Assembly: GCA_964374025.1 (NCBI GenBank) | Contig: CAYJWU010000013.1 | Coordinates: 1 to 24,359 of the forward strand | Origin: JBASTI01 sp964374025 | GTDB lineage: Bacteria; Patescibacteriota; Minisyncoccia; Spechtbacterales; HO2-43-30 | Length of the DNA: 24,359 nucleotides | Direction: 5' to 3' | Shown: positions 19,014 through 24,359 of the stretch, one piece after another | Layout: each line of letters opens with the position of its first letter | Position numbering within the stretch: the first letter of the stretch is position 1 | Notes under the pieces: generated by a model | What the model was told of the DNA's origin: nothing | Database searches by the model: none | The model's input: only the letters and a program-made list of their open reading frames with translations | Position numbers and translations under genes: made by a program

Positions 19014-22004
19014 ATGAATGAAATCTTTCAAAAATTATACATCCAACTTAATCCCCAGCAAAAGGAGGCGGTGGATACGCTTGAGGGGCCTCTGATGGTG
19101 GCGGCGGGGCCGGGGACCGGAAAGACGCAGGTTTTGACTTTGCGTATCGCGAATATTTTGCTCCAAGGCAAAGCGAAACCGGAGGAGATTTTAGCGCTTA
19201 CTTTTACGGAGAGCGGAGTTTCGGCAATGCGCAAACGCCTTGTGGAGATTTTAGGTCCTAAGGCATATTATATTCCCCTTCATACATTTCATGCTTTTTG
19301 TAACGAGATAATCCAAAACAATCCCGACGAATTCCCGCAGTTTTTTAACAAGAATGTTGTTGACGAAATAGGCACAATGCAGATTTTGGAGGGGGTGATA
19401 GAGGCCGGAAATTTCAAATTGCTCAAACCCTTCGGCGATAATTTTATGTATGTGACGCCACTGCTCCGTACTTTTTCGGAAATAAAAAAAGAGGGGGTTG
19501 GCCCGGAAAAATTGCGCGAGTTTGTACTTACAGAAGAAAAGCAATTCCAAACCATAGAAGATTTGCATCACGAGTCTGGTCCGCACAAGGGCAAGACGAA
19601 AGGGCCGTACAAGGACTGGGAGAGGAATATTGAAAAAAACAAAGAAATGGCTGCCGTTTTTTCGTCGTATCAAGAGCGGCTAAAGGAGGTGGGCTATGAT
19701 TACGACGATATTATTCTTTCTGTTGTTGAGCGGCTTGAAAATGATAGCATTCTTCTTCAGCGTCTCCAGGAGCAATACAAATATCTTTTGGCCGACGAGC
19801 ATCAGGACACGAATCAGGCGCAGAATAAGGTACTTGAACTTTTGTGCGCGCACAAATCCAGCCCCAACTTTTTTGTTGTAGGCGATGAAAAGCAATCAAT
19901 CTATAGATTTCAGGGAGCAAATCTAGCGAACTTTCTCTATTTTCACTCGCGATTTCCAAATTCAAAAATTATAACGCTTAAAGAAAATTATCGATCAACT
20001 CAATCCATTCTTGATGCCGCAGGATCCATAATACCGGCGCCGCTTACGGCAAACGTCTGCTACCCCAAGAAAAAAACGAGAGTTTATTCCTTTGAGAATT
20101 CCGATTCAGAAAATTACTTTGTGGCGCGAAAAATAAAGCGGCTTATAAAAAATGGCGCAGACGCCCGCAATATAGCCGTACTCTATAGGGACAACCGCGA
20201 TGCTTTCCCCATACGAGATATGCTGGAGAAAAATAGCGTGCCTTACGCGATAGAGTCGGATGAGCAGGTGCTCGAAAACAACGATATCAAAAATTTATTT
20301 TTATTGATAAAAGCAGCTTCTGATTTTGGTTCTGATGAGGCGCTCGCGAGGGCACTTCACGCTGATTTTTTAAAAATTCCCGCGCTCGACATTTATAAAC
20401 TTTTGCATCAGCGCTCTGCGCGGCTTTATGATGTCCTTGGCAGGCGCGGCGTGATGCGGACGCTTGGCGTATCTCGCGCTATCCGGCTTAATAATTTTTA
20501 TAGAAACTTATCTTCGTGGAATAACATGGCGCACAACAAAAGCGCGCCGCAGGTGTTTGAGGCCATAGTGCGCGAATCGGGATTTTTTGACCACGTACTT
20601 TCCAAAGGCGACTATATGGAAGGTATAAACAGAGTGCGTTCCCTAGACTCGCTTGCCAAACGCCTCGCGGCTGGATCCGCCTCGGGCGGAAAAAATTATA
20701 CGTTATGGGATTTCGTACGGCACCTTGAGCTTATCGGGGAGAAGGGAGTTTCTTTGCGCGGAAAAAGAATAAATGCGAAGCGGAACGCCGTGCGCTTGAT
20801 GACCGCGCACCGCGCGAAGGGTCTTGAGTTCGACTATGTATTTATTGTCGGCGTAAATATGGGCCATTGGGGCAAGCGGCATACGCGTAAGTTACTAAAG
20901 CCGCCGCTGTTTCATAAGCGCGATTTGTCCGATTCAGATAAAGAAAGCGACGAGAGGCGGTTGTTTTATGTCGCGCTCACGCGAGCGAGAAAGCAGGTGT
21001 ATATTAGTTATCCCAGCGCGCGCGAGGATGGGCGCGAACTCTTCCCTTCGCAATTTATTGAAGAGATATCCGGCGCCCATAAAGTTTCAGGCAATAGCGG
21101 AATATACGAAAAGGGCCTTGAGCGTAACCCCAAGATATTTTTTGTAAAGCGCAAGGAAATTCGCATCAAAGAAGACGAAAGAGAATTTTTACGGGAGGTT
21201 TTCGAAAAGAGGGGACTCTCGCCAACAGCGCTCAACAACTATCTTGAATGCCCGTGGAAATATTTTTACAACAATCTTCTGCAGCTTCCCCGCGCGAAAA
21301 CAAAACATGAGATGTATGGCACCGCGGTGCACCGTGCGCTCGCAGATTTCTTTGATAAGCTAATATTATCGGGGACTGTCCCCGCTAATAGCCGGGGACA
21401 GTCCCCGATAGATTACCTATTCGCGCGCTTTGAGCGCGCTTTGTCTCGCGAGCCGATTAGCGAACATGATTTCAAGGAGTCGCTTGCGAAGGGCAAAGAG
21501 ACGCTTTCGAAATATTACGAAAATTATAGTGGAAGTTGGCATACAAATACGCTAAATGAGGTTGCCGTAAGGAATGTATTTTTAGACGGCGAAGTTCGGC
21601 TGACAGGGAAGATTGATAAGATAGAATTACTGTCAGGGGGCGAGGTCAATGTCGTTGATTATAAAACTGGCAAGAGAAGGACAAGAAATGAGCTTGAAGG
21701 CAAGACAAAGAACGCAAAAGGAAACGAGAGAAGACAACTTGTGTTTTATAAATTATTGCTGGAAAAGCTTCCAGATTCTCCCCATACTATGACCTCCGGC
21801 GAAATTGACTTTGTGGAGCCGGTCCGCCAGCCGGCGGAAAAAACCGGGAAATTTTATAAAGAAAAATTTGTAATTTCCGACGGCGACGTCAGGGAGCTCG
21901 AATACAAAATACAGGACGTAACAGCCGAAATCCTCGCGTTTTCTTTCTGGGATGAAAGGTGCAAGAATAAGAAATGTGATTATTGCAAATTACGAGGATT
22001 TTAG
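19014..22004 (+). CDS. UvrD/PcrA-like helicase fused to a RecB-family nuclease
   Basis: 996 residues. The superfamily-1A helicase motifs are Walker A AGPGTGKT (31-38), LTFTESGVSAMRKR (Ia), LLADEHQDTNQ (II), VVGDEKQSIYRFQGA (III), LKENYRS (IV), LMTAHRAKGLEFDYVFIV (V) and ERRLFYVALTRARKQV (VI). The C-terminal part (about 738-996) is a PD-(D/E)XK nuclease: YGTAVHRAL, GKIDKIELL and VVDYKTGKR. C746 with C983, C988 and C991 suggests an AddB-like iron-sulfur or zinc site. One chain would unwind and degrade DNA ends in double-strand break repair, like half of AdnAB/AddAB. Two GC palindromes are read in frame in the nuclease part (residues about 785-799 and 937-942). A TAATAT box at 18999 and weak GAGGG precede it. 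Confidence 0.93.
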   Translation: MNEIFQKLYIQLNPQQKEAVDTLEGPLMVAAGPGTGKTQVLTLRIANILLQGKAKPEEILALTFTESGVSAMRKRLVEILGPKAYYIPLHTFHAFCNEIIQNNPDEFPQFFNKNVVDEIGTMQILEGVIEAGNFKLLKPFGDNFMYVTPLLRTFSEIKKEGVGPEKLREFVLTEEKQFQTIEDLHHESGPHKGKTKGPYKDWERNIEKNKEMAAVFSSYQERLKEVGYDYDDIILSVVERLENDSILLQRLQEQYKYLLADEHQDTNQAQNKVLELLCAHKSSPNFFVVGDEKQSIYRFQGANLANFLYFHSRFPNSKIITLKENYRSTQSILDAAGSIIPAPLTANVCYPKKKTRVYSFENSDSENYFVARKIKRLIKNGADARNIAVLYRDNRDAFPIRDMLEKNSVPYAIESDEQVLENNDIKNLFLLIKAASDFGSDEALARALHADFLKIPALDIYKLLHQRSARLYDVLGRRGVMRTLGVSRAIRLNNFYRNLSSWNNMAHNKSAPQVFEAIVRESGFFDHVLSKGDYMEGINRVRSLDSLAKRLAAGSASGGKNYTLWDFVRHLELIGEKGVSLRGKRINAKRNAVRLMTAHRAKGLEFDYVFIVGVNMGHWGKRHTRKLLKPPLFHKRDLSDSDKESDERRLFYVALTRARKQVYISYPSAREDGRELFPSQFIEEISGAHKVSGNSGIYEKGLERNPKIFFVKRKEIRIKEDEREFLREVFEKRGLSPTALNNYLECPWKYFYNNLLQLPRAKTKHEMYGTAVHRALADFFDKLILSGTVPANSRGQSPIDYLFARFERALSREPISEHDFKESLAKGKETLSKYYENYSGSWHTNTLNEVAVRNVFLDGEVRLTGKIDKIELLSGGEVNVVDYKTGKRRTRNELEGKTKNAKGNERRQLVFYKLLLEKLPDSPHTMTSGEIDFVEPVRQPAEKTGKFYKEKFVISDGDVRELEYKIQDVTAEILAFSFWDERCKNKKCDYCKLRGF
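21367..21410. repeat. 44-bp double palindrome inside the helicase-nuclease gene
   Basis: TATCGGGGACTGTCCCCG (21367-21384) is perfectly complementary to CGGGGACAGTCCCCGATA (21393-21410) across an 8-nt loop. Each arm contains GGGGAC-T/A-GTCCCC, itself a palindrome. It is translated in frame (ILSGTVPANSRGQSPID) between the conserved His helix and the catalytic core of the nuclease domain. Confidence 0.95.
21823..21838. repeat. TCCGCC-AGCC-GGCGGA hairpin inside the helicase-nuclease gene
   Basis: TCCGCC pairs with GGCGGA across AGCC, read in frame as part of PVRQPAEK. The same arms occur in pilD (5936-5951) and in the prepilin terminator. Confidence 0.85.
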
Positions 22005-22051
22005 TTTTTGTCATATTATTCACGATCGTGAGTTATGTGACAAAAACTAAA
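22000..22051. promoter_or_regulatory. 52-bp symmetric element with CACGATCGTG centre, between uvrD-like gene and nth
   Basis: Outer arms TTTAGTTTTTGTCA (22000-22013) and TGACAAAAACTAAA (22038-22051) are perfect complements. The core CACGATCGTG (22021-22030) lies exactly at the centre, with 7-nt AT-rich spacers on each side. The core equals that of the two PaaX-like operators. It overlaps the helicase stop codon and lies 52 bp before nth, so it may act as an operator for nth, a bidirectional terminator, or both. Confidence 0.8.
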
Positions 22052-22091
22052 AGTATGAAATAAATTGTAGGCGCTATATAATTATATAAAA

Positions 22092-22097
22092 TACAAA
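22092..22097 (+). promoter_or_regulatory. -10 box (TACAAA) of nth
   Basis: TACAAA starts exactly 12 nt before the nth ATG; an alternative TATAAA lies at 22085-22090. No ribosome site is present. Confidence 0.4.
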
Positions 22098-22103
22098 ATA
22101 TTT

Positions 22104-22805
22104 ATGAGTGAATCATTTTTGCAAAAGAAAAAGCGGGCGAACCCGCCTTCGCTAAAGCTACGGCGGGCAAGTAAAATTTTGGCGCGTTTGAAGAAAGCAT
22201 ATCCCGACGCCAAGATTGCTTTGAAATACAATAACAATATACAGCTTCTTGTTTCCGTAATACTTTCCGCGCAGTGTACGGATAAAAAAGTAAATGAGGT
22301 AACAGAGAAACTTTTTGAGAAATATAAAACACTTGACGATTTCGCCAATGCAAATCAAAAGATTTTTGAGCAGGAGATTCGCCCTTGCGGCTTTTATCGC
22401 AACAAGGCAAAAAATATTATTGCCGCGGCAAAAAGAATCCGCGATATCTTTGGGGGTAAACTGCCGCAAACCATGGAAGAGATGGTGACACTTCCAGGAG
22501 TTGCGCGGAAAACCGCAAACATTGTGCTCGGAAATGCCTACGGCATTGTGGAGGGAATTGCGGTTGATACCCATGTTCGGCGCGTTTCCCGACACCTTGA
22601 TTTGACAAAGGAACAAAATCCTGTAAAAATTGAGCAAGACCTTATGGCGCTCTTTGACAAAAAGGATTGGTTCAAACTGACATATCTTTTTATAGAGTAT
22701 GGCCGAAGAGTCCATACCGTCTCGCTTCGCGAGATCCCGCGTAGCGGGACAAAAAAGATTCCTTGCAGCAAGGGTCCGCTTAAAGGGCTATGTCTCCGTG
22801 ATTAG
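22104..22805 (+). CDS. nth: Endonuclease III-like DNA glycosylase/AP lyase with degenerate Fe-S site
   Basis: It removes oxidised pyrimidines and nicks abasic sites in base excision repair. 233 residues; the helix-hairpin-helix LPGVARKTANIVL carries catalytic K136, and D155 (IAVDTHVRRV) is the activating Asp. The Fe-S loop should read C-x6-C-x2-C-x5-C; here C221 and C230 remain, but G224 replaces the third Cys and the first reads VHTV (V206), so the cluster cannot form normally. Repeat DNA is read in frame at both ends: residues about 13-22 (NPPSLKLRRA) and 206-216 (VSLREIPRSGT). Catalysis may still be possible because the active site lies outside the Fe-S loop. Confidence 0.93.
   Translation: MSESFLQKKKRANPPSLKLRRASKILARLKKAYPDAKIALKYNNNIQLLVSVILSAQCTDKKVNEVTEKLFEKYKTLDDFANANQKIFEQEIRPCGFYRNKAKNIIAAAKRIRDIFGGKLPQTMEEMVTLPGVARKTANIVLGNAYGIVEGIAVDTHVRRVSRHLDLTKEQNPVKIEQDLMALFDKKDWFKLTYLFIEYGRRVHTVSLREIPRSGTKKIPCSKGPLKGLCLRD
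22142..22167. repeat. GC-rich hairpin repeat at the start of nth
   Basis: CCCGCC (22142-22147) pairs with GGCGGG (22162-22167), and the inner GCT/AGC (22151-22153 with 22156-22158) pairs too. It is read in frame as PPSLKLRRA, upstream of the first conserved helix of endonuclease III. From memory, repeats of this 'CCCGCCTTCG...CGGCGGG' type are widespread in Patescibacteria. Confidence 0.8.
22720..22749. repeat. Twin hairpin repeat in the Fe-S loop region of nth
   Basis: Two abutting hairpins, TCTCGC-TTC-GCGAGA (22720-22734) and TCCCGC-GTA-GCGGGA (22735-22749), are read in frame as SLREIPRSGT. They sit exactly where the first two Fe-S cysteines would be spaced. Confidence 0.9.
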
Positions 22806-22826
22806 ATTTTAAAAAGGAGGAAGGGG

Positions 22827-23378
22827 ATGTCTACAGTGTGCGGTGATGCGTTTAAATCTTGGGCTTGGGGATGCCATTCCAACCCGCATATTACGCGCGT
22901 TTTGGCGGAGCTCATTCAAGAACACAAAAATTTGCCATTATCCCAGAGACGCCCCTATTATAAAAAAGTTTTAGTGAGGGCCGAGGATTCGTGCATCGTA
23001 CGTATCATTTGGGCTCCGGAAGGCAGAACGAGACCGCACAAGCATGGCGGCTCTAGCGCAAAGATTTATGTGCTTCAAGGCGCGCTTGCGCAGGAACTTT
23101 TCGCTCTATGGGATGAGGGGTGCGGGTTGCTGGAACGATGCATACATTCGGAAGGTGAGGAGTTTGATGAAGACCCAGAGACTATTCATAGAATCGGGAA
23201 CGCGTCTCCCTTTGAGTGGGCAGTAAGCTTACACATTTTTGAGCCTGCGCTTAAAGCAATGGAAGTGTTTGATTTCGCGTATAACGAGCGCTGGACCGTG
23301 CATGGCGACGAAGATACCATGGGCGAAGCGCCAAGCGACGCCGTCCCAATTTGGCCAAAGCAAATCGGGTCATCATAG
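22827..23378 (+). CDS. Cysteine-dioxygenase-like cupin
   Basis: 183 residues; AAGGAGG just before the ATG sets the start. The cupin has the type I cysteine dioxygenase pattern 'WAPEGRTRPHKHGGSSAKIYVLQG' with iron ligands H71 and H73, the third His H121 (ETIHRIGN) and the 'VSLHIFEP' strand. Known relatives oxidise cysteine or another thiol to the sulfinic acid using Fe(II) and O2. The substrate is not known here, and an O2-using enzyme is notable in a presumed CPR genome. It follows nth by 21 bp, and its terminator stem begins within the last codons (KQIGSS). Confidence 0.85.
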   Translation: MSTVCGDAFKSWAWGCHSNPHITRVLAELIQEHKNLPLSQRRPYYKKVLVRAEDSCIVRIIWAPEGRTRPHKHGGSSAKIYVLQGALAQELFALWDEGCGLLERCIHSEGEEFDEDPETIHRIGNASPFEWAVSLHIFEPALKAMEVFDFAYNERWTVHGDEDTMGEAPSDAVPIWPKQIGSS

Positions 23379-23394
23379 AATGCCCCGATTTTTA
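23362..23394 (+). terminator. Terminator overlapping the end of the cupin gene
   Basis: AAATCGGG (23362-23369) pairs with CCCGATTT (23384-23391), followed by more T. The stop codon lies in the loop. The left arm GCAAATCGGGTCA occurs again at the terminator after the next gene. Confidence 0.8.
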
Positions 23395-23400
23395 ATTTTT

Positions 23401-23446
23401 ATCTTTATACAAGTTTATTGCTATAGCATAACTTTTGTATAAAGAT
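23401..23446. promoter_or_regulatory. 46-bp symmetric element upstream of the VOC gene
   Basis: Outer arms ATCTTTATACAA (23401-23412) and TTGTATAAAGAT (23435-23446) are perfect complements. The 8-bp palindrome GCTATAGC (23420-23427) is exactly at the centre, with 7-nt spacers. The layout (outer arm, 7 nt, inner palindrome, 7 nt, outer arm) is the same as at 22000-22051 but with a different core. It precedes the VOC gene promoter by 29 bp. Confidence 0.75.
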
Positions 23447-23474
23447 AACATTTGCAAAAAAGTTTTGTTTTTGT

Positions 23475-23480
23475 TATAAA
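23475..23480 (+). promoter_or_regulatory. -10 box (TATAAA) of the VOC gene
   Basis: TATAAA 42 bp before the start codon ATG at 23522, giving a leader of about 35 nt that contains AGGGAGG. A better -35 is not evident, but the region is T-rich. Confidence 0.5.
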
Positions 23481-23521
23481 TAATGCAAAGTTCTTCGACC
23501 AAAAATTTTAGGGAGGGAACT

Positions 23522-24238
23522 ATGGAAAATCCGCAGACTTGGAACGATGCAGAGAAAGCTATTTACGGCGCGTGGACAGACTTTAAGCGGTCCGGTGACG
23601 CTGGTCCGAGCTTAGTAAGGCGGATATACGCCAAGCTTCTTGAAAAAGGATTTATAGCCGATCAAAATGAGGAAATCTTGGGACTTGATCACGTTGCGGT
23701 TCTTGTATGGGATATTGAGCTTTGGACAAAGAGATACGCGGCTTTCGGCGCAAGGGTTGTCTACGACAATTCGGATATGAGCCCGAGCTCCCCTTCGAGC
23801 GCAAAGCTTCGCGGTCTAAGGTGGGGAAATTTATTGATCGCTTTACTCGAGCCGATTAACCGAGAGGAAGAGTCACAGGTTTATCACGCTCTACAGAAGC
23901 ATGGCGATCATTTCTTCCAGCATGTTGCGCTTAGGGTAAGAGATATCCGGAAATTGAAGCAAAAAATGGAGGCGTCCGGCGCTAACTTTCTCGGTGATAT
24001 TTTGGAGCGATCCGATGCTTTCGGCCCAGTACGGCAAATCTTCGGACAAATATTTGACATGAGCCTTGAGTCGGATGAAGGAAACTTTTGGGAATTCGCT
24101 GAGCGTTCCCAAAGCGGAGAAGATAGCTCCCTGCGCACGGGGGAACACCATGATCTTGATAACACTATGGCCGATAATCTTTACAAAAGCGTGGCAGCGG
24201 CTGCAAAGTCGGGTAGACGAGTCCAGTTTATAGAATAG
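23522..24238 (+). CDS. VOC-fold (glyoxalase/HPPD-like) metalloprotein
   Basis: 238 residues from the ATG after AGGGAGG; an in-frame ATG at 23483 lies at the predicted transcript start, before the ribosome site. About 55 helical residues precede a vicinal-oxygen-chelate domain (about 53-195). Candidate metal ligands are H57 (LDHVAVLV), E110 (LIALLEP), H134 (FFQHVALRVRDI) and E191 (NFWEFAER). 'QHVALRVRDI' resembles 4-hydroxyphenylpyruvate dioxygenase, but the protein has one VOC unit rather than two. The C-terminal tail (about 196-238) is polar. Reaction unknown. Shared style with the cupin upstream (strong ribosome site, related terminators) suggests a common origin or pathway. Confidence 0.8.
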   Translation: MENPQTWNDAEKAIYGAWTDFKRSGDAGPSLVRRIYAKLLEKGFIADQNEEILGLDHVAVLVWDIELWTKRYAAFGARVVYDNSDMSPSSPSSAKLRGLRWGNLLIALLEPINREEESQVYHALQKHGDHFFQHVALRVRDIRKLKQKMEASGANFLGDILERSDAFGPVRQIFGQIFDMSLESDEGNFWEFAERSQSGEDSSLRTGEHHDLDNTMADNLYKSVAAAAKSGRRVQFIE

Positions 24239-24239
24239 C

Positions 24240-24274
24240 AAATCGGGTCAGTTAAAATATGACCCGATTTTTTT
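24240..24274 (+). terminator. Terminator after the VOC gene
   Basis: AAATCGGGTCA (24240-24250) pairs perfectly with TGACCCGATTT (24260-24270), followed by TTTT. It shares GCAAATCGGGTCA with the cupin terminator at 23360-23372. Confidence 0.92.
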
Positions 24275-24322
24275 GTTTTTGGAGCTGGATTAAATAGTGT
24301 TTTGAGTATAGAATATGTACAT

Positions 24323-24359
24323 ATGACACAAGCTCAAAATGTTAAAGTCGCGGTTGATA
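24323..24359 (+). CDS. Start of a further gene, cut by the window end
   Basis: An ATG at 24323 opens MTQAQNVKVAVD up to the last base. A TAGAAT box at 24309-24314 could be its -10. 'VKVAVD' resembles the first strand of some Nudix hydrolase domains, but 12 residues cannot decide this. Confidence 0.4.
   Translation, partial: MTQAQNVKVAVD

Overview
The window looks like a piece of a Candidatus Patescibacteria (CPR, probably Parcubacteria) genome. The signs are very tight gene packing with ATGA overlaps, a long type IV pilus locus in an otherwise small-genome gene set, many short lineage-type hypothetical proteins, in-frame palindromic repeats inside genes, and UGA used as a stop (pilD, ligA), which argues against the recoded Gracilibacteria/Absconditabacteria. 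It is a metagenomic scaffold: two 100-N gaps (8225-8324, 10227-10326) are each flanked by the same 55 bp on both sides, so both gaps look like assembler artefacts inside an intact ligA.

Region 1 (1-8178) is a type IV pilus locus: the tail of pilB, a CheY-like receiver, pilT, pilC, three paralogous major-type prepilins, pilD, and a minor pseudopilin cassette (GspH-, PilV-, PilW/GspJ- and PilX-like). Together they would make, process, extend and retract a pilus used for attachment or DNA uptake. Between the third prepilin and pilD lies an 894-bp foreign-looking cassette (4397-5290) bounded by a 112-bp direct repeat of the prepilin tail plus terminator. It carries one gene for a CPR-type hypothetical protein with its own promoter, structured leader, strong ribosome site and terminator.

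Region 2 (8180-14219) holds ligA, gatC, gatA and a conserved membrane protein. The gat genes are split by a small hypothetical gene and by a PaaX/Cas2-fold regulator gene bracketed by two near-identical palindromes with a CACGATCGTG core. A third copy of that core sits at the exact centre of a 52-bp symmetric element between uvrD and nth.

Region 3 (14245-18899) has three tRNA genes (an aberrant initiator-like Met, an elongator-type Met, Asp), a ZIP metal transporter, small membrane or cysteine-rich proteins, a DUF2061 protein, an SPFH/prohibitin protein and a PolB-type 3'-5' exonuclease. Region 4 (19014-24359) has a UvrD-like helicase fused to a RecB-like nuclease, an endonuclease III that has lost two of its four Fe-S cysteines, a cysteine-dioxygenase-like cupin, a VOC-fold metalloprotein and the first codons of another gene.

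Two general patterns stand out. First, seven genes have a -10-like hexamer starting exactly 12 nt before the start codon, as expected for leaderless mRNAs, while the accessory small genes carry strong AGGAGG-type ribosome sites and longer leaders. Second, several different GC-rich palindromes are embedded in frame in pilD, uvrD and nth, much like Rickettsia palindromic elements. No CRISPR array, rRNA, transposase or replication origin was seen, and no stretch over 300 bases lacks a gene or described element.
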